Assembly (NCBI GenBank): GCA_963540815.1
Contig: CAUTQY010000006.1
Location: 19,376 to 83,375, forward strand
DNA length: 64,000 nt
From: Scybalousia_A sp963540815
GTDB lineage: Bacteria; Bacteroidota; Bacteroidia; Bacteroidales; P3
Direction of reading: 5' to 3'
Part shown: piece by piece, positions 44,436 through 53,568 of the stretch
Layout of the letters: each line of letters starts with the position of its first letter
How positions within the stretch are numbered: the first letter of the stretch is position 1
Translations under genes and position numbers: made by a program
Notes under the pieces: model-generated
Told to the model about the DNA's origin: nothing
Database searches by the model: none
The model's input: only the letters and a program-made list of their open reading frames with translations

Positions 44436-47060
44436 ATGGACATTAAAAAGTTGGTTATATTTTTGGTAACATTTGTTGCTTTCGGAGGGCTTTTTGCTCA
44501 AAAACAAAGTCTTACCCAGAAAGCGGACGAGGCCTTTGATAGCAAACAATATCTGATAGCCGTAGATTTATACGACAAAGCCTATTCAAAGCTAAAAGCC
44601 AATAGACAAGAAAAAGACAGAATTCTATTCCAAAAGGCAGAGTGTTATAGATATTTGGATGAGAAGGAAAAGGCAATAAAAACCTATAAAAGATTGGTGA
44701 AGGCAAAATATTACCAAACTCAACCTAAGATATATCTCTACATGGCAGATTTTCAGAGGTTTCTTTCCGATTGGGATAACGCTGAGTACAATTATAAAGA
44801 GTATTTAAAACTTGTTCCAAATGATGCTTTGGCTAAGAGACGTTTGGAAAGTATTGCTTTTGCCAAAAAAGCAATGGCTAACCCTACCAAACACGAAATC
44901 AAAGAAGAGAAAAATCTGAATACGGAATGGAACGATTGGAAACCTTCATGGGATAATGCTATTGAATGCCAAAGTATTACTTTTACTTCCTCAAGAGATA
45001 ACTCCGAAAGCAAGGACAGAGATGCCTGGACGGGAGAATATTTTTCAAATATATACCAAGCCTCAAAAGAGAAAAACGGAACCTTCGGAGAAGGAGTTGC
45101 CATTTCCGAACCCGGTATAAATACTGCGGCTAATGAAGGAGAGCTTATAAAAATAACAAATGGCAATAGGACGCACTATTATTTTTCTCGTTGTAATATC
45201 AAAAAAAATATGCAGATAAATTGTGCCATATATTCCTCACCTATTGAGCCTACAAAAGAAAAAGGCGCAAGAAAAACTTCTTCTGCTCAGAATAACAAAA
45301 AATCGAGTAAAAACAACAAAGAAGAGCAAGACGCAGGCGAAGCCTTTGTAATGTTAGACCTCGGAGATACGGCATACAACTACTTTCACCCCGCAGTTAC
45401 AAGTGATGAATTGACTATTTATTTTTCTTCCAATAGACCCGGAGGAGAGGGTGATTATGATATTTGGAAGGCTACAAGAAATTCCGTTAACGAGCCTTTT
45501 GGCAATCTTACTAACTTGGGAAAATTGATAAATACGGAGGGAAAAGAAGAATTTCCCGTTCTGAGAGGTGACGACCGCTTATATTATTCCTCCGACGGAC
45601 TTACCGGGCTTGGCGGTTATGACATCTTTATGACCAAGTTGGAAAACGGAGAATGGACGGAGCCGCAAAATCTCGGTTACCCCATCAATACTCCTTTTGA
45701 CGAAATAGGTTTGATTTTTAATTATAACGAAGACGAAAGCATAGCAACCGAAGAAAGCGGATATTTCTCTTCTAACAGAGACGGTGGTACGGGCGGTTAT
45801 GATATATATTCTTTTTATAGGGCGCCAATGTTTTTTACCCTTAGCGGAGAGGTAAGAAACGACAAAAGTATGCAAGTTGTACCCGGTGCAAGAGTGAGAC
45901 TCATAGGAGATGACCATTCTCAAATAGAGACGCGTACAAACAACGAAGGCATATATTCCTTTGGCAAAGAACAGATAAAATATAATGTAAATTACAAGAT
46001 TCAAGTCTCCCAAATAGACTATATGAACACCGAGGGAGAAGAAACCACGGTCGGACTGACAACAAGTAAGGATTTGGTTCGTAATTTTCGCTTGTCTCCT
46101 ATTCCAAAAGACCCGGTGGTTTTGCCGGAAATACGTTACGATTTGGCAAAATGGGATTTGCAAGACCAATATCAAGATTCGCTTTCCGACCTTTTGGTTA
46201 TTTTGGTAAATAACCCTACATATGTAATAGAGTTGGGTTCGCATACGGACTCTCGACCTTTTATTACCCTAACAAATGACACTCTTTCTCAACGTAGAGC
46301 GGAAAGTGTTGTGGATTTCCTACAAGCTCGCGGAATAGAACCCGGACGCATGATAGCCAAAGGTTACGGAGATAGAATACCGAGAACATTACAAAGGGAG
46401 ACGTATGCGACCTATGGAGGCAAGACGTATAAATTTCCCAAGGGAGTAACTCTTACCGATGATTATATAGATGCTCTGAGAACAAAAGGTGAAAAAGAGG
46501 CTGCACATCAGCTAAATAGGAGGACCGAGTTCAAAATAATCAGAACGGATTACATACCTCAGTCTGTTATAGACTCCATAACCGATGCCAAGCTTAACAG
46601 TCGTATAGTGGATATAGTATCGGACAACAAGCCGACACCTGTCACCGATGTACCTATTATATATACAGACAATCATATAAAAATAACAATGATAGACGGC
46701 GATAAGGCACAACTTTACATCATTCTAAACGGTGCGGCCGTGCCTGCCATATATGATGAAAGGTATAGGGACGCTGCTGTTTTGGACTGGGACCAAGCAA
46801 CAAAATTTCTCCTTACCGGAAGAATTACCAAAGATGATTTCAAAGATAGGGAAAGGGCTTTTGACGAGAAAGGACAGATATTGGATAATGCCGTTCTAAC
46901 ATTCAAAAACGCCGCAATAGGCAAATATAAGGCAGATAAATTTGAGGTTATTGTAAAAAAAGGTATGACCTACACAATGATAGTCAACAAAAACGGATTG
47001 AAAGATTTTGGGCAATTTGTTTATTCACCGGAAACAGGAGAAATAATTTTTGATAACTAA
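44436..47060 (+). CDS. PorE-like OmpA-family protein with TPR, PD40, CRD and OmpA domains plus an extra C-terminal domain
   Basis: An 874-residue envelope protein. After signal peptide (1-21, ending GGLFAQ) come TPR-like helices (about 25-140), a PD40/WD40-like propeller (about 150-450, with FSSNRPGGEGDYDIWKA-type repeats), a carboxypeptidase-regulatory-like beta domain (about 460-540) and an OmpA peptidoglycan-binding domain (about 545-680, LGSHTDSRP...LSQRRAESVVDFL). This order matches P. gingivalis PorE, an outer membrane type IX secretion component. The last 134 residues (about 741-874) are additional and resemble a retropepsin-like aspartyl protease fold, but with YDER where DTGA is expected. 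PorE identity is an inference; other OmpA-PD40 proteins exist. Confidence 0.8.
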   Translation: MDIKKLVIFLVTFVAFGGLFAQKQSLTQKADEAFDSKQYLIAVDLYDKAYSKLKANRQEKDRILFQKAECYRYLDEKEKAIKTYKRLVKAKYYQTQPKIYLYMADFQRFLSDWDNAEYNYKEYLKLVPNDALAKRRLESIAFAKKAMANPTKHEIKEEKNLNTEWNDWKPSWDNAIECQSITFTSSRDNSESKDRDAWTGEYFSNIYQASKEKNGTFGEGVAISEPGINTAANEGELIKITNGNRTHYYFSRCNIKKNMQINCAIYSSPIEPTKEKGARKTSSAQNNKKSSKNNKEEQDAGEAFVMLDLGDTAYNYFHPAVTSDELTIYFSSNRPGGEGDYDIWKATRNSVNEPFGNLTNLGKLINTEGKEEFPVLRGDDRLYYSSDGLTGLGGYDIFMTKLENGEWTEPQNLGYPINTPFDEIGLIFNYNEDESIATEESGYFSSNRDGGTGGYDIYSFYRAPMFFTLSGEVRNDKSMQVVPGARVRLIGDDHSQIETRTNNEGIYSFGKEQIKYNVNYKIQVSQIDYMNTEGEETTVGLTTSKDLVRNFRLSPIPKDPVVLPEIRYDLAKWDLQDQYQDSLSDLLVILVNNPTYVIELGSHTDSRPFITLTNDTLSQRRAESVVDFLQARGIEPGRMIAKGYGDRIPRTLQRETYATYGGKTYKFPKGVTLTDDYIDALRTKGEKEAAHQLNRRTEFKIIRTDYIPQSVIDSITDAKLNSRIVDIVSDNKPTPVTDVPIIYTDNHIKITMIDGDKAQLYIILNGAAVPAIYDERYRDAAVLDWDQATKFLLTGRITKDDFKDRERAFDEKGQILDNAVLTFKNAAIGKYKADKFEVIVKKGMTYTMIVNKNGLKDFGQFVYSPETGEIIFDN

Positions 47061-47082
47061 TTAATCACAATTTTATAATATC

Positions 47083-47134
47083 CGATAAAACAAATAGGGC
47101 TTTACAAATCTGTAAAACCCTATTTGTTTTATCG
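47083..47134. terminator. Bidirectional terminator between PorE-like gene and mutS2
   Basis: A 24-base stem with one mismatch: CGATAAAACAAATAGGG...TTTACA pairs with TGTAAA...CCCTATTTGTTTTATCG around AATC. It overlaps the mutS2 stop codon by a few bases. Confidence 0.8.
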
Positions 47135-49570
47135 TAGTTCTACTATTGTTATGCCCTCACCTCCGAATTCTACCCTTTCGGCGTAAAAAGTTTTTACCAA
47201 GGGTTGTTGTTTTAGAAACTCTCTTATTTGTACCTTTAATATCCCATCCCCCTTACCATGTAAAATACTTATTTGATTTTCTCCCAACAGCCGTGCAGTG
47301 TCCAAACATTGGGCAACTTTTTTCAAAGCCTCTTCTGTCCTTTCTCCTCTCAAATCTATTTTTGGAGAAAATTTTGCCTTAATATCATTAATTCTGTTCA
47401 TTATAGGGTTAGTGGCAAAAGTTATATTTTTTTTATCATTTTCTTCCTGTCTCAAATAACTCTGTTTGTCTATCTTTTTTACCTTGTCCAAAGATGTTTT
47501 AATATTTATAAGTCCGTTGATTAACTCCACCTTATTCTTGCTTATATTTTTTACCACCATAACACTCTCCTGCGGTCCGAAAATTACGTAATCTCCGTTT
47601 TTTATGGGAGTGTTTAGTATTTTTAAATTGGTATGTTTTATACTCTCCGCTTTAGCGTTGTTTGGGATTAAGGTTTTAATCTCCTGCCCCTTTATATCAT
47701 TTTCTATTTGTTCTATATCTTGTTTTATATCGGATTTTAATTGTTTTACCTTTTCCTTCTCTGCTTTGGCAAGTTTTATCTCCTCTATTGTCTTCTCTAT
47801 TTTGCTATTTGCACCTTGGAGAATTTCCTTTGCTTGTTCTCTTGCCCGATTGAGTATATTCTTTTTGTTCAAAGAAAGATTTTCTTCCAAAATTTTATAC
47901 TTCCGTATTATTTGATACAAATCCTCGTCGTAAGCCTTCATTTTTTGTTTTTCTTTCTGCAAGGCAAGTTTTTCCACTTCTATTTGTTGCAATTCTTGTT
48001 CAAAATTTACTTGAGAATCTCCAACTTTTTGTTTGGCTTTTTCTATAATGTTTTTAGCCAAACCTATTTTTTGAGCAATTTCGAAAGCAAAACTACTACC
48101 CGGCGTTCCTATGGAAAGAGAAAACAAAGGCAACAAATTTTCTCTGTCGTATAACATTGCTCCGTTGAGAATGGAGGTATGTCGCAAAGTCAAATGTTTT
48201 AAATTTGAATAATGAGTTGTAGCAATTCCCCAAGACTTTATTTCATCCAAATATTCCAAAATACTTTCTGCTATTGCTCCTCCTATGTTTGGGTCAGTTC
48301 CGGCGCCACACTCATCTATAAGAAATAATGTATTTTTATCCGATTGTTCGCATATTTCTTTCATCTGCAATAGGTGAGAGGAGTATGTGCTGAGGTCGTC
48401 CTCCATACTTTGACTATCTCCTATGGAAATAAACATATCATTGAAAATCCCCATCTCAGAAGTTTCTTTCATAGGTATAAGCAATCCGCACTGCAACATA
48501 TATTGCAAAAAAGCAACGGTTTTCAAACAAACAGACTTTCCCCCCGCATTCGGACCGGATATAATCAAGATTCTTTGTTTGTCGTTCAAAGAAATTCTGA
48601 GAGGTACGATATTCTTTTGTTTTTTTCTCAAAGAAGCCTCCAACAAGGGATGACGAGCTTCAAACCAATTCAATCTTGGGTATGGTTTCAAATCCGGGAA
48701 ACCTGCCCCAATGTTTATGGAATATAAAGCTTTTGCTCTAATGAAATCTATTTTTACAAGGAAATCATAACAAGATAACAAATCCTGTAAATTGTCTCTA
48801 AGCAAGTTGGAAAATTCAAGCAAAATTCTATGAATTTCCCTCTGTTCTTGCAAAAAAAGTTCTTTTGCCTCAAAGTTTAACTCTACAATCTCCTCCGGCT
48901 CTATATAGAAAGTTTGCCCTGTTTGCGAAGTGTCGTGCAATATACCTCTAACTTGTTTTTTGTACGAGGATTTTACGGGTACAACCAAGGCACCGTTACG
49001 TATTGTGACCTCATCTTCTAAGGATGTCCACCCATTATTCTTGGAAAAAGAAAGTATGTTTTGTATCTTGCGCGAAATTTGATTTTTACATTTTTGTTGT
49101 CTTTGTCTTATCTCCCTTAGTATCGGTGAGCAACTTTCTTTGATTTCCCCGTCCTCGCCCATTATACGCACACATTCTCTTAGAATGTTTTCATCAAAAA
49201 CTATCTGTTTGTATATAGACTTTAAAGCCACAATTTTATCTGATTCTTCTTTTTCAAAGAAGGACAAAATATTTTTTATTGTAGAGTACGAAACAAGCAA
49301 ATATTTCATATTCTCCCGACTTATACAAGAGCCTTCCATTCTAAGCGAAGAGAGAAAAACCGAGCAATCAAAATAATTATCACACGGAAAAGTCTTAACC
49401 CCAAGCAAAATAGTTTTCATTTCATAACTCTCTTGCAGAAGTTGATTTATTTTATCGTAGTCGTTCAAAAAAGCTATATTTTCCGTTAATTCTTTGGCAG
49501 AAAGAGTATTACAGAGTTTTTTTATCTCCTGTTTTATCTCCTCAAATTCTATTGTTCTTTCCTCTATCAT
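47129..49570 (-). CDS. mutS2: Endonuclease MutS2
   Basis: An 813-residue ATPase. The MutS-like lever and clamp region occupies the first 320 residues, followed by the ATPase (Walker A ISGPNAGGKSV, near residue 343; Walker B TLFLIDECGAGTDP). A long coiled coil (about 520-640) comes next, and the C-terminal Smr nuclease domain has IDLRGERTEEALKKV and ILHGKGDGILK. MutS2 has been linked to suppressing recombination and, in some bacteria, to rescuing collided ribosomes. The mismatch-recognition domain I of MutS is absent as expected. The start codon overlaps the stop of the AI-2E gene by one base (TAATG). Confidence 0.96.
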   Translation of the reverse strand: MIEERTIEFEEIKQEIKKLCNTLSAKELTENIAFLNDYDKINQLLQESYEMKTILLGVKTFPCDNYFDCSVFLSSLRMEGSCISRENMKYLLVSYSTIKNILSFFEKEESDKIVALKSIYKQIVFDENILRECVRIMGEDGEIKESCSPILREIRQRQQKCKNQISRKIQNILSFSKNNGWTSLEDEVTIRNGALVVPVKSSYKKQVRGILHDTSQTGQTFYIEPEEIVELNFEAKELFLQEQREIHRILLEFSNLLRDNLQDLLSCYDFLVKIDFIRAKALYSINIGAGFPDLKPYPRLNWFEARHPLLEASLRKKQKNIVPLRISLNDKQRILIISGPNAGGKSVCLKTVAFLQYMLQCGLLIPMKETSEMGIFNDMFISIGDSQSMEDDLSTYSSHLLQMKEICEQSDKNTLFLIDECGAGTDPNIGGAIAESILEYLDEIKSWGIATTHYSNLKHLTLRHTSILNGAMLYDRENLLPLFSLSIGTPGSSFAFEIAQKIGLAKNIIEKAKQKVGDSQVNFEQELQQIEVEKLALQKEKQKMKAYDEDLYQIIRKYKILEENLSLNKKNILNRAREQAKEILQGANSKIEKTIEEIKLAKAEKEKVKQLKSDIKQDIEQIENDIKGQEIKTLIPNNAKAESIKHTNLKILNTPIKNGDYVIFGPQESVMVVKNISKNKVELINGLINIKTSLDKVKKIDKQSYLRQEENDKKNITFATNPIMNRINDIKAKFSPKIDLRGERTEEALKKVAQCLDTARLLGENQISILHGKGDGILKVQIREFLKQQPLVKTFYAERVEFGGEGITIVELR

Positions 49571-50691
49571 TATCCTATTTCTTTGGTAATAGCCTTAATA
49601 AACTTCCATTTATTAAAAAATTCTTTGGCAATTATTCTCAAAAAAGTATAAACAGGAATAGCCAAAACCATACCCCAAATACCGCCGATTCTTCCTGCCA
49701 TTAGTATTACCAAAAATATTTCCAAGGGTTGCGCCTTAACACTTTTGGAATAAATAAAGGGTTGCAAAAGGAAATCATCTATCAATTTTACAACTACAAA
49801 TATCAGAACAAACACGGCAGTTGGAAGAAAAATATCTCCGTTTGGATTTTGTGACAAAAAGTCCGTAACAAGTATCATAAGTCCAAGTCCTCCTCCTATA
49901 AATACACCTATATAAGGTAATATAACCATTACTCCGCATACGCCGGCTATGAGTATGGCCTTATTGAAACCTGCAATATAAAAGCCCAAACTCAAAAGAG
50001 TTATCATAATGAGTATTTCACAGAAAACGCCGACAAAATATCTGGAAATTAACATTCGGGTATTTTTGATTATATTATGTACCTCGGTAATGTATTTATC
50101 GGGAGTAATATTGTCTACAAAACGCATAACAATGTGACTGTCTTTCAAAAAGAAAAAAGTAATAAACAAAGTAACAAACACTCCCACAAAAATCGCAGAA
50201 GCAAAGGTAAGTATATTGTTTGCAAGATTTGGCAGTTTGAAACTATTAAGAACGGCCATAATTTTGGCACTTATAAAATTTTCCAAACTGAGATTTTCCG
50301 GCATAAGGTTGTATTTATTCAATATCTGTTCTATGTTTGCTATATGTACGGAATAGTATTGCGAAACCTTTTGCATATCAATATCGGCAAAACCTAAGGC
50401 TTGTGATATTATCAAAGGTACCAACAAATATACGACCAAAGCAATTATTCCCGTCTCCAAAAGAAGCGTTAAACCGGCGCAAATACTTTTATTGAAGTGA
50501 ATCTTGCCAAATTTTATTTTTTCCAAAAAACTCATAATGGGTCTGCCAACCAAAGAAAGTATGATGGCAAGAAATATGCAAACCATTATAAATTTGAAAT
50601 ACCATAAAAAAAACAGCACCAATCCCAAAACAGCCACTCCTACAATCCATCTCAACACTTTTGGAAACGTAAAGTTTTCTTGTTTATACAT
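49570..50691 (-). CDS. AI-2E family transporter
   Basis: Best start is the ATG at 50691 (MYKQENFTFPKVLRW), giving 373 residues; the longer frame reaches back towards queD without support. Eight hydrophobic segments form the AI-2E/TqsA/PerM layout: an N-terminal pair (about 14-45), a large periplasmic loop with helices (about 100-155), and the C-terminal helices including VMVILPYIGVFIGGGLGLMI and the ending LVILMAGRIGGIWGMVLAIPVYTFLRII. Members export or exchange small molecules or sodium; AI-2 export has been shown only for some. Translationally coupled to mutS2 by a 1-base overlap. Confidence 0.9.
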   Translation of the reverse strand: MYKQENFTFPKVLRWIVGVAVLGLVLFFLWYFKFIMVCIFLAIILSLVGRPIMSFLEKIKFGKIHFNKSICAGLTLLLETGIIALVVYLLVPLIISQALGFADIDMQKVSQYYSVHIANIEQILNKYNLMPENLSLENFISAKIMAVLNSFKLPNLANNILTFASAIFVGVFVTLFITFFFLKDSHIVMRFVDNITPDKYITEVHNIIKNTRMLISRYFVGVFCEILIMITLLSLGFYIAGFNKAILIAGVCGVMVILPYIGVFIGGGLGLMILVTDFLSQNPNGDIFLPTAVFVLIFVVVKLIDDFLLQPFIYSKSVKAQPLEIFLVILMAGRIGGIWGMVLAIPVYTFLRIIAKEFFNKWKFIKAITKEIG

Positions 50692-50717
50692 AACAATGTT
50701 ATTTTTGATATACGGTT

Positions 50718-51155
50718 TTATACGTCCTCCACATTCCATTCGGCGCAAGAGGAAGTGGTTTCATATAGTACTATCTTATATAGTTCCACGTTTTGCGGTA
50801 GGGATTTTTCTATTTGTTGTTTAAAATGCAGAACAAGATTCTCACAAGTGGGTTGAAAATCCTCCATATTGGTTTTGGTATTCATTTGCTTTACCAAACT
50901 TATAAAAGGAGAGTTTCTTTCTATCACAAGGCTATGGTCGTATATGTCCAAAATATTTTGTTTGATTATTTTTTTCAACTCCGTAAAATCCATTACCATA
51001 CCGTAAGAGGAAGAAGTTTTGTCCTTTGAAGGCACACCTCTAAGAGTAACGAACAATTTATAACTATGTCCGTGTATATTTTTGCATGCACCGTTATAGT
51101 TGTTAAGGCAATGACTCATTTCAAAATGAAACTCCTTTGTGATACGTATTTTCAT
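50718..51155 (-). CDS. queD: 6-carboxy-5,6,7,8-tetrahydropterin synthase
   Basis: A 145-residue enzyme of the queuosine/7-deazapurine pathway that turns dihydroneopterin triphosphate into 6-carboxytetrahydropterin. Zinc ligands are His in FEMSHCL and the HGHSY pair in CKNIHGHSYKLFV. The catalytic Cys lies in GACKNIHGH, and Asp-His residues in DIYDHSLVI and Glu in the C-terminal VLYETTSSCAEW complete the site. The start is fixed by the family opening MKIRITKEFHFEMSH. A -7-like box ends only 4 bases before the ATG, so the mRNA may have almost no leader. Confidence 0.94.
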   Translation of the reverse strand: MKIRITKEFHFEMSHCLNNYNGACKNIHGHSYKLFVTLRGVPSKDKTSSSYGMVMDFTELKKIIKQNILDIYDHSLVIERNSPFISLVKQMNTKTNMEDFQPTCENLVLHFKQQIEKSLPQNVELYKIVLYETTSSCAEWNVEDV

Positions 51156-51159
51156 AGTG

Positions 51160-51167
51160 CAAAGTTA
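51160..51167 (-). promoter_or_regulatory. -7 element immediately before queD
   Basis: Minus-strand TAACTTTG, ending 4 bases before the queD ATG (TAACTTTG-CACT-ATG). A -33 TTG at normal distance is not visible. If active, transcription would begin at or very near the start codon. Confidence 0.4.
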
Positions 51168-51314
51168 AAAAATATCTTTGTAAAAACATCTGCTCAACGA
51201 ATTGATTTGCAAAACTCACAATATCATATACTTTTAAAAACCTGTTCTCCTTTATCATTATCTCAAGATTTCGCTTTAAAACACAGCAATTTCAACCAAT
51301 CCGCCCCTGCCAAC

Positions 51315-51660
51315 TCTTTATTGTCATTGCGAGCCCTCCTTTTTAGCATCCTTGCGAGCAACTTTATTGTGTGGCAATACGGAAAACACGTCCTTGCGAG
51401 TATTACTTTCGTATCATTGCGAGCGAAAGCGAAGCAATCCATATCTTGCGGTATGTGTTAGTATTTTCTGCCCTTATGAGCCTCAGGGCAGGCAGTCCGT
51501 ATTGTGCCATACCTTATAAAATTTTTGCCTTTCTTTGTTTGCTTTCTGCCAAAAGCCCTTTGGCAGAATCCTTTCCGTATTTGGCAAAACTTTTTCCTCT
51601 TTTGGCAACATTTTATAAAGTATATAGATTACCACGAGTTAAAGCGAAGTCGTGGTAATC
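51315..51660. repeat. Composite dispersed repeat, copy B
   Basis: Compared with copy A this copy is inverted. It holds four degenerate starts of the (C)ATTGCGAG or CCTTGCGAG type (51323, 51352, 51391, 51414), the last continuing as a full GCGAGCGAAAGCGAAGCAATCC module. Then come a GTATTGTGCCATACC...TTTGCCTTTCTTTG module (51499-51540) and a TTTGGCAAAACTTTTTCC module (to 51609). Three hairpins lie within: CTGCCCT/AGGGCAG (51468-51491), TTCTGCCAAA/TTTGGCAGAA (51544-51568) and GATTACCACGA/TCGTGGTAATC (51627-51660). Confidence 0.85.
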
Positions 51661-51763
51661 CGTATAATCCGCCATTATGGGTGCGTAGCAATACGGAGAA
51701 ATATATTTATAATTCTTATACTTATAAATTCTATTTACTTGTCACAAAATGAAGCAAATTGTG

Positions 51764-51771
51764 TATCTTTG
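51764..51771 (+). promoter_or_regulatory. -7 element for the restriction-modification genes
   Basis: TATCTTTG matches TAnnTTTG and ends 22 bases before the ATG at 51794. A TTG at 51739-51741 is 22 bases upstream. Confidence 0.55.
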
Positions 51772-51793
51772 CAACAGATTAAATTAAAAACGA

Positions 51794-52421
51794 ATGATAC
51801 CCCAAATTTTACAAGACATTACTCAATATCTTATAGAAAGCCATATTTCGTTTTCAAAGGAGTTTGGTGATGGGAGATTAAATTCTGCAAAAAATGAGAA
51901 TGGTATTCTAACAATTATTTCCCATAGATTTAATATTAGATATGCCAAGAGCAAGGGAGTGGTTTGATTTTTCTATACAAGAAAAAGGTAAATTCTACCC
52001 CGTAAACATTAAAATTACGGACACAACCCATGCCGACAATCTTAATTGTAAGTTGGGCATTTATTTTGCATTAACGGGACTTATACCGGATATGCCAAAC
52101 GAGATAAATTGGAATACATTTATAAAAAGGCTTTATGACAATATAATGTTGGAGGGAGAGGTAGAACAGGATTATTATTTTCTTATTATAAACAAGAAAA
52201 ATAATGTTGATATTTTTTGTAACTCACTCAAAGGTCTGGAGAAATTAACGCCAAACGGTAATAACTTGCCGTTTCAATGTAAATGGGATACTAACCGAAA
52301 ACATACGAAACGAAGTTTTAAGGAGGCTGAAAATTTTCTGTTACAAGCGTTGGCAGATTCTATAAAATTGAGGAGTAGATTATATTTTGATTTCAAAAAA
52401 TACTTTCCCGAATATGTATAA
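51794..52421 (+). pseudogene. Type II restriction endonuclease (EcoRV-like), frameshifted
   Basis: The frame from the ATG at 51794 gives MIPQILQDITQYLIESHISF...GRLNSAKNENGILTIISHRF and then runs into a TGA soon after. The rest of the protein continues in another frame from about 51930: LDMPRAREWFDFSIQ...YPVNIKITDTTHADNLN...GIYFALTG to a TAA at 52421. Removing one T from the TTT at 51929-51931 would join them as HRLILDMPRAREWFDF, a total of about 208 residues. The D...(x)NIK arrangement is a PD-(D/E)xK-like site and the layout resembles EcoRV-type enzymes. It overlaps the methyltransferase start by 8 bases. Either a real inactivating mutation or a sequencing error. Confidence 0.72.
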
Positions 52422-53568
52422 TGTGGAAGAATTTGGGCAAGTTTTTACTCCTTTAAACATAGTTTCGCAAATGCTCTCTTTGCGCAAAAACTTTGGGAGA
52501 GTATTGGAACCTTCTTGTGGTAACGGTGCATTTTTTAATAATATTCCTTTCTGTGTGGGAATAGAAATAGATAGCAAACACTGCCCTAAGGGAGCAATTA
52601 ATACGGATTTTTTTGACTATCCTTTAACGGAAAAGTTTGATGCCATAATAGGTAATCCTCCGTACGTGCGCTATCAGGATATAAACACAACAACCAAGAA
52701 AAAATTAAAATCCGATTTGTTTGACCAAAGAAGTAATTTATATCTGTTTTTTATAGAGAAATGTCTTGATCATCTGTCTCCAAAAGGAGAACTCATTTTT
52801 ATAACCCCCAGAGATTTTCTTAAAGCAACCTCAAGTATTAAACTCAATCAATATCTTTTTTCTTTGGGGACCATTACCGATATTATAGATTTGGGAGATA
52901 GTAGGGTTTTCAAAGGATTTAATCCGAACTGTATTATTTTCCGTTTTGAAAAAGATAATTTTTCTCGTCGCACAAATGTTTGCAAAGAGTTTGTTTGCTC
53001 CAACGGTCAATTACTTTTTACGGATAACAATTATCCTTTTAATTTTAGGGATATATTTTTTGTTAAAGTAGGAGCGGTGAGTGGTAACGATAAAATCTTT
53101 GAGAATGAAGAATATGGCAATCTTGATTTTGTTTGCTCTTATACCTATAAAACGGGAAAAACTCGTAGAATGATTTACAATCAAATAAATGATTATCTTT
53201 TGCAACACAAAGAAAAGTTAATTAAACGTAAAATCAAATATTTTGACCAAACAAACTGGTGGCATTGGGGCAGAAATCATTACATTTCCAAAGAAAAACG
53301 AATTTATGTAAATACCAAAACAAGAAACAAACGTCCATTTTTTATTTTTGATTGTAATAATTACGACGGCTCTGTTTTGGCAATATTTCCAAAAAATCAA
53401 AATGCTAATATACAAGAGATGTGCAAAGAGCTAAACAATGTGAATTGGGAAGAGTTGGGCTTTGTTTGTGACGGGAGATATTTGTTTTCCCAAAAGAGTT
53501 TGGAAAATACTCTATTGCCTCAGTCTTTTGGAAAATTCTACGTACAACAAAAATCTTACGGAAGATAA
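52414..53568 (+). CDS. N6-adenine DNA methyltransferase of a type II restriction-modification system
   Basis: Start chosen at the ATG at 52414 (MYNVEEFGQVFTP), giving 384 residues; the frame opens 9 codons earlier. Motif X (FGQVFTPLNIV), motif I (VLEPSCGNGAFF) and motif IV (IIGNPPYVRY) appear in this order with the target recognition region at the C-terminus, as in gamma-class enzymes such as M.TaqI and the Eco57I group. It would methylate adenine in the site cut by the neighbouring endonuclease. All core motifs are intact although that endonuclease is broken. It overlaps the convergent tsaE gene by 13 bases at its end. Confidence 0.92.
   Translation: MYNVEEFGQVFTPLNIVSQMLSLRKNFGRVLEPSCGNGAFFNNIPFCVGIEIDSKHCPKGAINTDFFDYPLTEKFDAIIGNPPYVRYQDINTTTKKKLKSDLFDQRSNLYLFFIEKCLDHLSPKGELIFITPRDFLKATSSIKLNQYLFSLGTITDIIDLGDSRVFKGFNPNCIIFRFEKDNFSRRTNVCKEFVCSNGQLLFTDNNYPFNFRDIFFVKVGAVSGNDKIFENEEYGNLDFVCSYTYKTGKTRRMIYNQINDYLLQHKEKLIKRKIKYFDQTNWWHWGRNHYISKEKRIYVNTKTRNKRPFFIFDCNNYDGSVLAIFPKNQNANIQEMCKELNNVNWEELGFVCDGRYLFSQKSLENTLLPQSFGKFYVQQKSYGR

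Larger units (their letters stand above)
51156..51793. other. Intergenic region with repeat copy B
   Basis: About 640 bases between divergent queD and the restriction gene. The first 150 bases show nothing recognisable beyond the queD box. From about 51315 to 51660 the DNA holds repeat modules and hairpins, and the last 100 bases carry the restriction-gene promoter. Short frames here are read through repeat DNA and are not supported as genes. Confidence 0.85.
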
